Origin: Oxyruncus cristatus
Lineage: Eukaryota > Chordata > Aves > Passeriformes > Cotingidae
Direction of reading: 5' to 3'
Assembly: GCA_013399855.1 (NCBI GenBank)
Contig: VXAY01002923.1
Coordinates: 124,001 to 188,000 of the forward strand
Length of the DNA stretch: 64,000 nt
Shown: one piece after another, positions 1 through 11,699 of the stretch
Layout of the letters: every line of letters begins with the position of its first letter
Position numbering within the stretch: position 1 is the first letter of the stretch
Translations under genes and position numbers: made by a program
Notes under the pieces: generated by a model
Seen by the model: the letters and a program-made list of their open reading frames with translations, nothing else
Told to the model about the DNA's origin: nothing
The model's database searches: none

Positions 1-239
1 ATTCTTAAATGTTATGCATAGATGTTTGTTTTTTCAATGCAATAATCATCTGAAAAGAACATTCACTCCCAACAATGCAAACGTAGTATGAATTAAATTG
101 TGCTTTATACTTTTAATTAAGAATGCTGCAAACAGTAATGACAGCCATTAATTTGATTTGGAATTCTGTCAGTGAAGTGCAAACGAGAAACATATGGAAA
201 ATAGAGTTTAAATTCCCTTTACTACGTTGCACATCTCTG

Positions 240-339
240 TCACCTGTCAAGGAGCAGCAAAATGGATGATACAATGTGCATTGTAAATTCTGCTGAGCTG
301 AACAGCAAGCAGTATCTCACCCTCTGCATATCTTTCCAG
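240..339 (-). CDS. Candidate terminal coding exon, unrecognised protein (weak)
   Basis: On the minus strand a very good acceptor (branch-like CTACTCAC, then a pyrimidine-rich tract ending CCTCCTGTAG) precedes this segment. If the upstream exon is 11178-11407, which leaves two bases, the first C completes a codon. A frame of 32 further residues then runs to TGA at 240-242. It reads WKDMQRVRYCLLF, then SSAEFTMHIV, and ends LLLLDR. An ATTAAA hexamer on the minus strand at 112-117 lies about 120 bases past the stop and could serve as a poly(A) signal. A second frame from the same acceptor is also open for 30 codons, and a GTGAGA donor lies only 19 bases in, so frame and exon end are both uncertain. 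I recognise no domain. Confidence 0.22.
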
Positions 340-344
340 CTACA

Positions 345-3300
345 GGAGGAACAACAGTGAGTAGCAAGTAGGTGGAAAAGGGTGAACCCATGGCAGTGAT
401 GAAATTCTGTGTTGCTATTCAATGAGATCTCGCTTTGAGAGATCTTTCACAGGTAAGCTTTTGCCTAGAATAAAAAGATAGACATTTAACCTTACTGCTA
501 TAGACACAGATAGCCGTATATTTGGTCTTTCCTTCCTGAGAAGTGAACCATGAAGTGTTTTGAACTGGCTTGGATCAAAGCACGAAGTGTCCTTGGAGAT
601 GATATAATTTAATTAAGAACCTGTAGTTTCACTTGCCTACCTGTAGCAAACAGAAAAAAATGCCTACTGAATGAGTGGCATACTAAATACAGTATGAAAA
701 TTAAATGAGCATTGCCTCTTATTGTCCTTGGGTATGGGCATTAAACTGAGTTATATTCATGATGAAAAAGTGGTGGGTTCATTTCAGGTAGGATTCATTT
801 AACTAAACTACAGTGAGTACATCTCAGCTGCAGTTATTACCCCTGGGGCTCCCATTACTGTCAATAAAGAGCAATAGACACCTTGAGGAGGCAGTTTATC
901 TCATGCTGAAGTGCGTGCCTGAAATAGGCTGAGTCATGCCCCAAAAGTTTCCCTCTCAGGATGAAAATGAAAAACTTTCTTTGCAGGTAAAATGAAACTG
1001 GGCAAAAAGCTACCCATGGGCAACTACTACAGACTAACATCCTGCCAGTTCAAACTAACTTTCCATGCAGCAACCACACCCGTTGCTTTTGAAATGTGTC
1101 CACATTTAGTAACACAGCAGGATTTTTCTTAAAAAGATGCCTCAGTCTCAACAAGGAAACCGGATCCAGCTCACTCTTAAGGATATGGGGAACCATCACA
1201 GAGGTTCCAAGCTATTGCTGGAGGATAGTCAAAAGTTGCTCAATAATTCTACTGTCCTGTGTGAAGAGGAAGGGCATGGAGGGCATAAGTGGAATGGGGA
1301 AGGATACTTTTGTGAGGAGATTTTAAGTCATTAATGGAAATGAGAAAAAATATTGTGGAAGATTGTGAAATAGGAGTTATCTGTTTACTTTTGTCATGGT
1401 GTCACTTTCATTGCAAATTCTCTGTTTCCATGATGCTCCTGTTTTCACAATTTTTCTTATTGGGTTACCAGTCTTCTCAGGAGAGAAATTTCTTTTTTAG
1501 GAAAGAACTAATCTTGCTGCTTTCCTTTTTGTGCCATGGAGGAGCCTTTATTAGGACTGCTTAACAGCTATGTTGGGATACCACAAAGAATATCAAGGGG
1601 AGTGGTGCTTTCACTTACAGTAGTGTTTCCCTCCAGTGTCTTCTGAGCTTGACAAACCTCTATCTCAACAAGCTGGAGCCTGTGCACAGCTCTCCCTCCC
1701 TCAGCTTTGCTGTGAGAGCTAAAACACTTGGAAAACAAAAACACACTATGCAAAATCCTATAAAATGGATTTTACTGTGGAGTGAATATTTTCAAGCTGC
1801 TGTCTAGCACTGACTCAAAAACCTCCTACTTTCACATAGGCAAATAACAGGTAGGGGCGTCAAGCAGGGAATTGTTAAATGCTTACATTGGTTCACAGCC
1901 AGCTCAGTACCCAGTGTTGTGGATTTAGGACAGGTGTCACCCTTTACCATCACTAAAGCATGATGTATGAATGATAAAGGCCAAGACTTGAACCTTGGTC
2001 TCCATCCCACAATATTCAACTTTACTTAATTTATTATAAAGAGTTGAGGTTGGTTTTTCTTTCTTTTTTTTTTTTTTTTGTTGTTAATTCGTTTAAAATC
2101 TATACCTGACCCACCATCTCTTTAAAATTATTGTTTTGCCATGAATTTTAGAGATTTCAAGAGCATTGGAACTCCACAGTATTTCCATTTCTTAATCTTG
2201 AACTGTTTTTTTAAATACATTGAAGTATCAGGATAACCAAGCGCAAGGCAGAGTCATTGGTCTGAGATGACCACCATAATGCACAGGTAAGTGTTTTAAA
2301 TACTACCTCTGCTTGATTATGTAGCTTTTGGCTGATGTCTTCATCCTGAAACACAAAATTAATGCTTCAGATTCCAGCTCTCATGCCATACTGCATTGCT
2401 TGATTCATGTTGCCTAATAGTCTGCTACAAGGAATCACAACACAGTAAGCTTTTGCAATCTATTCCAGTTATTGCTTATTAATTCTTAATATTTGTGATG
2501 GTAGGTATTAATGAAGCATTGCTGTTCTAGCATGAATTTTATATGGCTAGTATATTGTTCTTTTATTCTTGTCCTTTAGCAGCAATGATAGCAGCCAAGG
2601 TTATGGAAATTTGCAAATTACATAATATAAGAAGTACATACACTGATGTGGAGGGAATATTGCTGCTCTAAATAAGCTAAATAATATGGAGTAATAGAGG
2701 TAGTATTTTCTTTTTTTTTCTCTCCATACATGTTATTCAAATGAAAGAAATTTAATTTGAATTGTCTCACTGCAGCTATAAATATGCTATGGAAAGTCTG
2801 AGCAGACATCAGTTTAAATATAGAGTGTCTGATCTGCAGTAGCATTATACCAGGTCTGCCGAAAGCTGCAGTGAAATGAACATGCAAATAGACTCTCAGG
2901 TTAGTGAATAATTCCCTGTGTGCTTGCCTTAATGGGTCAAGATTCTAATACCTGCAATGAAAATCTGGCTGGACTAAAGTTTGCATCTGTCATAACAGCG
3001 GATCATCAGTGTCCCTATACTACAGTGTATTGTGTTAAAAAGAAGCCCAAAGGCAAAATGTAGAAAGAAATTGGATGTTTTTATTTAAATTATTTGTTAT
3101 CCCATCTGGACTTCAGCTACAGCAGTAGAGAACTTTCAGGTTCTGCAGAAACCTGAAAGGCATCTCTTGCTGCTTGCTATACCTAAAGTGGAATTAAGAA
3201 TAAATTTTAAAATATTTTAAAATATTGCTCTCAAAGTACGTCTCATTGATGAAATTAAAACTTGATGCCTTTTCAGAATGGAGTACACATTACAGGACAG

Positions 3301-3593
3301 CATAAAGACACTTATTAAAGGCTGTGTTTAAAAATAAATTTCCCATCTTCATGTTCCAGGCACTTAAAAGCTTTTCTTTTAAAACAATTATTTAATAAGC
3401 CTATTGTAAAAATCATGCATTTTTTGAAAGAGAGATAGCTTTCTGATTTGCAAAAAAAAAGTAAAAATAGTATTTTTGTGTCTGGACTTTAAAGTTTAAC
3501 TACAAAGCAACAGGACACACTTTGATTTTGATGCTGCAATTACTTTCAGTGTCTAGCCTATGTATGACGTCTTAAATGTGCCATCTCTCATCA
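345..3593. other. Unique AT-rich sequence, no recognised gene or repeat
   Basis: No repeat family or coding segment is recognised here. A 65-codon plus-strand ORF (1137-1334) has fairly neutral codon use and no convincing splice sites. A 22-base poly-T run lies near 2059. A minus-strand segment around 495-535 has acceptor and donor-like ends 40 bases apart but is too short to support. Confidence 0.5.
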
Positions 3594-3936
3594 CTCTCTA
3601 CAACTACTTGAAAAGAGGTTGTAGTGAGGTGGGGGTTGGTCTCTTCTACCATGTCTGCAGTGAGAGGACTAACCCTGGCCTTAAACTGAGACAGGGGAGA
3701 TTCAGATTAGATATTAGAAAAAAAATTTTCACTGTTAGGATGGTCAGGCATTGAACAGGCTGCCCGGGGAGGTGGTGGAGTCACCATCCCTGGAGGAGTG
3801 TAAGAGGTTTCTGGATCTGGCACTGGGTGATGTGGTTTAGTGGTTTAGGGGTTACAGTGGTAGTGTTGGGTTCACAGTTGGACTGGATGATCTTAAAATT
3901 CTCGTCCAACTTTGAGGATTCTATGATTCTATGATA
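3594..3936 (+). mobile_element. CR1 LINE, 5'-truncated 3' end
   Basis: The last ~340 bases of a CR1 element in sense orientation. Diagnostic blocks include the GAGGTTGTAGTGAGGTGGG segment, the CTGGAGG segment and the closing octamer repeat GATTCTATGATTCTATGAT. It belongs to the same subfamily as the copy ending at 57734: both carry the phrase TTTAGTGGTTTAGGGGTT followed by CAGTGGTAGTG. Like most CR1 copies it is severely 5' truncated and cannot move. The short ORF across it is remnant coding and 3' UTR sequence, not a gene. Confidence 0.92.
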
Positions 3937-3939
3937 ATA

Positions 3940-6660
3940 TGAAATGTTTTTGGATGTTCTCTTTATCCTGGTTACTATTCTTGGATCAGCAAAAATCAAA
4001 GTACGTGTGTGTGTGGATAAATACTGACATACCCATATGTACATGGACATGCAAACATACTATTTTTCACTATGTGTCTCATATGCAAAACACTAAATGC
4101 TAGCATTAAGTGGGTGGCTGTGTCACCCATTTGACCAAAGTAATAAATTCAATTAATATATAAAGGAATGCATGCGTATTAGCCAATTCTAATATAATAT
4201 GAATAATGTAAATCTACTGAGTATTAAACTTTATTTTTACATGTGCAAAATCTCATATATTTACACTATTTTCTACATAGTACTAATTAAAGATTAATTT
4301 AATGTTCCTAAAGAGAACCTTAATTCTGTATATTGATCAGGAAAAGCAAGAATAATTTGAAGTTCTAACAAACTAACAAAATATTTCTGAGAACTACCAT
4401 TTTTCCTTGTTAAATCAATTTGAGTAGATTCCTATTATGTCATGGGTTTTGTTCATGTTGTAATGGTATTACTATTTGGAAAAAAATGTACACGGGTGTA
4501 TTTTTCTAATGTAGTTTCTGAGATCAAGCAATTCTGAATTCTCCTAGTATGTCATCCTTTATGAAAAAACAAAAGAAAAGAAAAAAAAGAAAAAGAAATC
4601 CTAGGCTTGCTGCTTAAAACAAGAGAGAAAAAAAAATCTCTTTTGATTTAGCAATTTAATATGGCTAATTAAGTTGTCATTTTTTCTGATTTGTAGTTAT
4701 GGTCATAATATTTATATTGCATGTTGATTTTGGATCAGTATTTTATTATTTTTTAGTCTAGGGATGTCTACTATTGACTTTCCTACTTGTTGATAAGGTT
4801 GATATATTGGTGCTGGTAATCTTTATTTCTTTCATTTGTTTCCTGGATTATTCATAAGTTTTTTTTGGAAGTCACTGTTCCCAGTGATGACAGTTTAGCT
4901 TCTGAACTTAGGCTGTGTCAAGATCGAGAGTACTTTAGGAAGGTTATATTGCTCTTAAAGGCACATCAGTGATAGAAAAGATACTTTTGTTGTTCTGGCA
5001 TTTAGTGTGACTGTAGGTATGTAAAAGTTCATTAGTCAGAATCCTCCCTTCTGCATTATTTGCTTGTTTTGTCTCTCTCCTTACAGGAACAATCAGACTT
5101 TAGCTACGCTTAAGTATGTTCTTTCTCTCAAATACCATTTTCAAAAGAACATATTAATTGCTCTTAATCAAAAGCAATTTATGTATTATGAAGGATCTCA
5201 AAAAATTTAAACACGTATCTATTAAATGCTTTTGCACTTATTATGCCTTTCTTTTCTCATTGTTTACTTTTTCAGAGTCAGACTTTGACAGAATTTAGAA
5301 CAACCATATTAATTCAAATTATCTTCATCTGTGATGCCAGCATGTGCTCTCTTGTTCTTGTTCATTGTTTTCAGCTGCAGCGGGTAGTAACCTCCAAAGC
5401 ATAACAACAAGCAAAAGAGTAATGCTAAATCCTTAGACCACCATATTTGCAAAATGGCTGTGTGTTTGAGTCCATTTGTTTTCATGAACAATTTCAGCAC
5501 TCTAAATTACTCAGTGATAACTTGAATAATTACGGAAGTACAAATCTCTTTCAGCATACAGAGTACTTGGGAACAATTTTCAAAAACCATTTTGCGTATT
5601 TTGCATTCCAAATTTGTTACTACTATTAAGACACAAGACTGCTTTTATTCTATGACTGGATGTTTTTCAAGATTACAGGACATTTAAAATGGCAAAAAAA
5701 GGAACAATTTGGTTTTGTTCATTTGCACTAATACAAACTGCAAGCCATGAATATTCATAAAGATTCTTTCTCTATGACATTTTTAGAATGAATATTGCCT
5801 GATAAAAATGTTTTGTAAAGAGAATCAAAGAGGTTAAAATGCCACCAAGCAAAATCTGCAGAATTTCCTGACTATATAGGTAAACAATACATTTCTGCAA
5901 TATTTGACTATAATTACAGGATTACAGGATTCTGACCAAGATGTTTAACGTTAGTTTTCTGAATTCTGTACCCAGTAGCTATTTAATTTGTGGTTTAGCA
6001 TTTGTCAGTGTATCCATACTTCTCTCCATCTTTTTGCTTACTTACGTCATTTTGTTGGTATAAAAGTCAAGAAACTAGGTGTTTTTTTTTTTTACAAATT
6101 AGTTTGGCATGGTTTAAACTGTGCTGATAATTTTGATCTTTTCATTCATGTAACATTCTATGTTTATTTACCAAATAAATCTCTTTTAGCATATGTCATC
6201 TATACATACACTTCACTAGACCATAATTTGTATAATCACATGGGTGCATGAAGAGATCAGGAAAGTAGGATATCTTTTTTAAAAAAACAGAAATATAACT
6301 ACAAATACTTAGTTACTGGTTTTGTTGAAAATGCATTTAGGAATCTCCATTGCTATAAAATCTAAATATCCAGGATGTTGACAAACTTTTGCATCATATT
6401 AGCTAACCCATTTTATTTCTGAATGAGCATGGTCACCACCCAAGCAAAAGAACAAAAATGTATGAGATTCTTGGCAATAAACAAATTTTTTTTAAGTTAC
6501 TTCAGGCTAGTCAGTATGTTTTCGTTTAATTTCTAATCAGCAATGAATTATCCCTAAGATTCTTTTTTTTGAGCCTAAATGCAAAACTCCTTTCAATACA
6601 GCTACAGAATCATGTCTGAAAAATACTATCAGAAATCCTTATCCTTGTTTCTAGTCAGGA
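3940..6660. other. Unique AT-rich sequence with low-complexity patch
   Basis: No gene or transposon is recognised. Positions 4561-4640 are an A/G-rich low-complexity patch of AAAAG-type runs. A 14-base near-palindrome at 5747-5760 recurs exactly at 10911-10924. Confidence 0.5.
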
Positions 6661-6662
6661 AT

Positions 6663-6858
<196 letters not shown>

Positions 6859-7056
6859 ATTTATGTGTTATCCATGCATGTGTAAATACACAGACATAGA
6901 AAGGCACACATGGTAACCCAGGTTTATAAGAGCGCTAGCAATGAAGACAACTCAGTCTGTGCTGCAAGCCGTAGCCAACTTCAGTCAATTTCAGCATCAG
7001 TTTTTGACATTAGAAAAAATCTCTCCGTGCTGATTCCTTGCAGTCTTCCATGCTGC

Positions 7057-7096
7057 TTTTTTTTTTTTTTTTTTTTTTTTGTTGGGTTNNTTTTTT
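7057..7096. repeat. Poly-T run with two unresolved bases (NN at 7089-7090)
   Basis: Twenty-four T residues, then GTTGGGTT, NN, and six more T. The NN marks an assembly or consensus ambiguity next to a homopolymer, so the true length here is unknown. ORFs that cross it on either strand are unreliable. Confidence 0.95.
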
Positions 7097-7489
7097 GTGC
7101 TATTCGGTATGGACACAGAGAAATGACAGCTCCCTTATTTACTGAATCCTGTTTTCTCTCTGAAAACTGTGATATTATATCCTGTGCTTCTGGAAATATG
7201 ATAACCAAACCAGTGCACCACTTCAGACGATATGTTCCTGGCACAAAGCAGAGGATAAGCTGCTTCAAGTGTTTTATGTGCTATATCCCATTTTATTCAT
7301 GTAAGTATGACTTTTCTTGCACAATGGTATGACTTTGCAATTCAATGTTCAACTTGTAGCATAGGATAGAATTTATTCTTTTTGTATAAGAACCATGATT
7401 TGTGTTTGTGTAGCAGTGGTATCCTTGCATGATTTTAGTATTTATTTGTTCCCACTGAACAACAAATTTAAGAAGCATATGAAAGTTTT

Positions 7490-8400
7490 GAATAATACTA
7501 GACCTAAGACAGAACCCTGGAAAGCCCTACTTGACACAGCCTTCATTTTGACAGAGAAACATTAATATTTTCTCTAGCTCATATTGTCATCTAGATTATG
7601 TCTCCCAAGGCTGCTTATGAGAATGTCTGTCAAAACCTTGCTCAGGTCAGGATATATGTAACCTCCTTTTTCTTCCCTGTTCACAAGGCCTGCTATTCTC
7701 TACTAGAGAGAAATTATGTTTTGGTTGACACAGTCCATTCATGACAAATCTATGTAACTTGTCACTCACCTCCTTATTTTCTTATGGCTGCCATTAGTGG
7801 TTGATAGAGCTCCTAGTTGCAGCAGACCTATGTTTTGAAAATTGGGACAGAAAAGTAATAAAGATATTAGCCTTTCTGTCATTAGTTGTGGTTAGCTGTA
7901 TCACTCTGCTAAACAGCAGACTGACCCTTTCCTTTGTATTTTCTTTTGGCTTGTACTTGACATTTTCCTTGTCCTTTGCTAATTGCCACTCCTTTTTTTT
8001 TTTTTCCTCTGTGGTTCTCATTTTCTGCCTATATGTTCATGCTATACTTTCATGTTCATCTTATTAGTCTGGCCTAGTTTCCACTTCCTTTTTAGTAATT
8101 TCTTTTTTAAATCCATGGAGTGTTCTTCAATTAGACAAGTAGGTCCCTTACGATATTTTCTGTATTTCCTCTGCAGGGAAATAGTTTGCAGTTGAGTCTT
8201 TTAAGTCTTTTTTTTTAAAGTACTGCCAGATTTTTAAAATATCTTTTCTGCTCAGACTAAGCTCTCAGGATGTGCAGCCCAACAATTCTCTGAGTTCATT
8301 GAAGTCTCCTTTCCTAAAATCCATTGTTTTTACTTTGCACATTTTTATGCTAAAAAAAATTTCCTTTGCTACCTTATGATTCCTTCCACCTCAGAATTCT
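7490..8400 (-). mobile_element. Very old CR1/L3-type LINE relic
   Basis: Read on the minus strand, this resembles a heavily decayed CR1/L3-like ORF2. The left part (7500-7780) recalls the reverse transcriptase region: the plus strand has phrases such as GACCTAAGACAGAACCCTGG, GCTTATGAGAATGTCTGTC and CTTGCTCAGGTCAGGATATA, and the last two correspond to the KAFD-to-SHNI stretch of the protein. The part near 8255-8400 recalls the endonuclease side of the same ORF, in the expected order. All frames are broken. The match rests on memory of older amniote CR1 copies, so the outer limits are approximate. The middle (7850-8250) is pyrimidine-rich and only weakly assignable. Confidence 0.5.
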
Positions 8401-8864
8401 ACGGTTTGAAAGGGAAAGGAAGACTGGAAGATTTTTCTCTCTGATGATTATCTCCACTAACTGTGGCCAAAGGTACATGCAACAACTTGTTTGGTGTATA
8501 TCTCTTCTTTTGCCAGCTGGGTGTCTGGTTACCTGGGATACAACTCTGCCAATTCCTTAAAAAAAAGGTCTCACTTTGTTTTTCTGGATTTAGTACGAAC
8601 CTATGTCAGACGCTTTTGCTAGATGGAAGCTACCCTGTTCTATTTTTTAAGCACCACTGAAGATCATATCAGTGGTATACCTGTATTCTGGTCCTCAGAG
8701 TAGAACTACAATATGCAAGGAAACATTACTTTCGCTGTTCCATGTTTAGCATGTGTTGGGGGTAGGCTGAGGACTGAAACAGACTTCAGAGAGTGGAAAG
8801 AAGAAATCTGTGAAGACATGAATGCCACAAAAGATACCCTGCCTGAGTCTTCCACCTGAAAGAC

Positions 8865-8928
8865 TGTGTAGTGTATTGCAACAAGGGCTTACCTAACTGT
8901 GGTTAATGCCCTCCACTCCACTCCATGT

Positions 8929-8966
<38 letters not shown>

Positions 8967-9301
8967 CTCTCTCCCTCTGGAGAGATAGGACAGCCCCCTG
9001 AGTGGGCAGAGGGTAGCTGCCCTGACCGATTCCCAGTTGTCTCTGTTCTGTCCCTCCCTCCTCTCTCCCTGTCAATCCTGTTGCCCTACCAATCCCTGAT
9101 CCAGGTATCCCCTTTCCAGACCCTTCCCTTCCCTGCCCTATATAAACCCACCATTTTGTTCAATAAAGTTAGATCAGCATTGACCTTTGAGCTACACACT
9201 GTGTCTGTGTCTCGTTCCTTCGGGGCGTAGCTGTGGCAAACTGCAACTTGGGGAACAAGAACCCACTGGTCTCGGATTTATCCCTTGCCCATAACCTGGC
9301 A
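8865..9301 (+). mobile_element. Solo-LTR-like unit of an endogenous retrovirus
   Basis: The organisation is that of an LTR. A TATATAAA box at 9139-9146 is followed 16 bases later by AATAAA at 9162-9167 and then a U5-like tail. The left end is probably near the TGTAGTG at 8867. The right end is uncertain: it could lie near 9238, where the following TGGCAAACTGCAACTTGGGG weakly resembles a primer-binding site, or near 9301. No gag, pol or env sequence follows. The (CT)n tract at 8934-8964 lies in the presumed U3 region. Family not assigned. Confidence 0.55.
8934..8964. repeat. (CT)n dinucleotide repeat
   Basis: About 15 CT units inside the U3-like part of the surrounding LTR-like element. It accounts for the serine/leucine-rich ORF on the plus strand and the arginine/glutamate-rich ORF on the minus strand. 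Confidence 0.9.
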
Positions 9302-9969
9302 AGCATGTTATATGCTTTTCCAGTAAAGTCCTATTAATGTGAATTGAATATGGCACTTGCCATAACCAAACCTGTAAAAATTAGATTCTTGCTCTGATTA
9401 CAGAGAAAGGTGTCAGACTCCACTGCTTACTTCTTTTATAAAGCATATTTTAGTATGCAGTCATTTAAAATGCTTGGCAAGCCAATCCTGTATGTTCCTT
9501 TCTGGCCTTTCTTTGGCTCTGTTGTGCGTATTTGTAATGCCTCTTGGTAGATTCAGCCGACCACTTTTGAAGAACAGGATTTTTAGAACCGTTTGCAGAT
9601 AAGTATTTTATCATCATGATTATTATGTCATTGACAGCAAGAAACCTGAGGCATTATTCTATTTCCAATGGTCTAAATATGAGATATTACTGAGCTCTCT
9701 GAAGCTTTCTTGGGTTTATAACCTTTATCTGTGTGTTTCGACCAGCAGCAATAACAGCACAGGGAATGATCCAAAGTGCATGGAGATGGCAGTAGTGGAA
9801 GCAAGACATGAAGCTTAGAGAGGGACAAACACTGTCCCTATGTGACATTAAGTGGCAAAACCTCCACTTTGGCTAGAAACTCCATACTTTCTTCACAATG
9901 TGAATCCCCTGTTGTGATAACCCTGTTTTCACCAAGCTGTTTTCTGATAACAGTAAAAAAAAAAAAAAA
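9302..9969. other. Unique spacer between two oppositely oriented LTR-like units
   Basis: No coding or repeat signal recognised, apart from a poly-A run at 9956-9969 that abuts the next LTR-like unit. Confidence 0.45.
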
Positions 9970-10435
9970 GTTTAAAAGCACCATTTGGGTGGAGGAGCTC
10001 GGAACAGATGCGTATAACCAATATGATCGGCAAAATGTCCGCTTTATTGAACAAAGACTGTCCCTTTTATACAGTCTTCACACCCCGGTGCATAATCAAT
10101 ACAATTTCATTGGTACAGGTCATAGATCAAACTATAAACATGCATTACTAATGCATTTCTAATTGGATACAACAGGTTTGTGGGCAGAGTAAGAAGTTTG
10201 TTATCTGGTCAAACGTCCTGCCTTCTTCTTGGCTGAAATCCACCTTTGTCCTGACCTAAAAGGCAGTAGCCATCTTAGATCACACCCTGGCATTCTGTTT
10301 ATGCTAAGGTATATAGGCATAGCCACAAAGGTGCAGAACAGATTGTTCACACAATGTTGTTACCACAGCACCACCAAATTGTCATTCAGATGGAAGGAGC
10401 ATTATCCTGTACTTCAGTAAAAAGACCTTGTTTCT
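9970..10435 (-). mobile_element. LTR-like unit, minus strand
   Basis: On the minus strand a TATAAAA box (10065-10071) precedes AATAAA (10043-10048). A U5-like region follows, running left to about 9975. The core TTTGTTCAATAAAG is nearly shared with the LTR-like unit at 8865-9301, but the rest differs, so they are related in layout rather than copies of each other. No internal retroviral sequence adjoins it. The ends are approximate because no clean TG...CA pair or target duplication is visible. Confidence 0.55.
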
Positions 10436-11177
10436 CTGGTCCTCCTTAGTAATGATTTTAAAAAAAAATAATACACATACATTTGTATGTTAAGCAGCCA
10501 GCAAAGAAGCTCTGTAAACATAAGGATTTACTGGTAAATATGCCAGGGGAAGTCACTGACTTTGATAATAACCACTTCATATGATGTGTTGTCTAAATAA
10601 CAAATGTAACATAAACTCTCTTGACAGTCCAAATAATTTGTTTAACAAAGCCATAGAGGTCAAGAATATTTCATGACTAATTTTGTGCTTTACTTTGGGT
10701 GGAAATAAATGGCTCATGTACTACATTTTCTGATTGGTTTAATGAAAAACAAAACCCAGGACTTTATTTCCAAAGCTACCTCTTTTATGCTTTCAAAAGC
10801 TGCAAGAACAACTGGACTGGCATACAGACTACAAGTTTGGGTTTGCCTTTTGAATTGACCAAAATGTGACTGATTTTACAGTAAAAAATAACAACTTTTC
10901 TAACTTATTAATGAATATTCATAAGCCTTTAATTAAGCATATAAATCACAGCAAACCATTTGAACCTAATTGTTTATATGCTAATACTCTGAAGCTAAGT
11001 TCTTATTGATCTAAAAATTAAAAACTATGCTGGTGACTTTTACACATGCTTATTACTTCATAGTAACAGTGAAAGTTATACAACTACACACCAAACAAAA
11101 ATTAACAAATTCTCTGAGACATATTTCACCTTCCTGTACACACTAATGCGCTATCAGACGTCCTTCAGCCCACTCAC
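10436..11177. other. Unique AT-rich sequence
   Basis: No transposon recognised. The stretch 10880-11000 is rich in TTAAT and TAATTA-type cores, including the near-palindrome at 10911-10924. That composition is compatible with, but not evidence for, a homeodomain/POU-type regulatory element. Confidence 0.35.
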
Positions 11178-11407
11178 AATCTTCTGTTGTGCCCTGAAAG
11201 TTTCTTTTCTGCTTCATTTGCCTTCTGGTTAATATATCTGTTGCCTGCAGTTCTCAGCAGTTCCTCAGGCTGGACAGTTCTCTGCTGTGGCTCTCTCTTT
11301 CTTGCTGTGCCCTTGTGTTTCCGAAAGACCCTTTCTCTGAGCAAGTCCTCCAAGGCAGGAATAACCTCCTCCTTCATCCAGACGAAACATTTGGTCCATT
11401 CACTTTT
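11178..11407 (-). CDS. Candidate internal coding exon of an unrecognised protein
   Basis: This is the best protein-coding signal in the window. On the minus strand, TTCTGACTATTTGTTGCCTTCCTTCAG gives a branch-like site, a pyrimidine tract and an AG acceptor. An open frame of about 76 codons begins in phase 0 and runs to a GTGAGT donor at 11177, leaving two bases over. If that donor is not used, a TGA at 11174-11176 would make it a terminal exon. The peptide starts KSEWTKCFVWMKEEVIPALE and continues DLLRERVFRKHKG, then a lysine/arginine/glutamine-rich stretch, and ends LSGHNRRL. It is charged and probably helical. Codon choice looks vertebrate (CTG, GAG, CAG and AAG common; TTA, CTA and ATA absent), unlike the AT-rich surroundings. 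I recognise no family. It could be one exon of a long minus-strand gene. Confidence 0.5.
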
Positions 11408-11699
11408 CTGAAGGAAGGCAACAAATAGTCAGAATAAACAGACCAGACTGCCACATACTGTAAAGAGAAAGATCCATTCCACTGTATCTTCTAATGGCAG
11501 CTCATATCCATATCAGATACCACAACTATTTTAAGCTGACTTACAGGTATAAACATGTAGAGCCACAGTCTACTCATCATCAGTTATTCCAATCTGAATC
11601 AGATTGAAATCTTATAAAAATTAAAATATTTTTGCAAGAAATTTTTTGTGTTTCACTATTCACGCTTTTCCTATGTCCTTCACCACCTCATTTCCTTTA

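Noticed and set aside
1137..1334. 65-codon ORF with mildly coding-like codons (MPQSQQGNRIQ...)
   Set aside because: An in-frame stop lies just upstream, and I found no convincing acceptor or donor and no recognisable domain.
2226..2290. Strong plus-strand donor AATGCACAG|GTAAGT
   Set aside because: All three frames in the implied 55-base exon contain stops. It could be part of a non-coding RNA, but there is no other support.
11187..11411. Plus-strand ORF overlapping the candidate minus-strand exon
   Set aside because: It is the antisense shadow of 11178-11407. Splice signals and codon pattern fit the minus strand.
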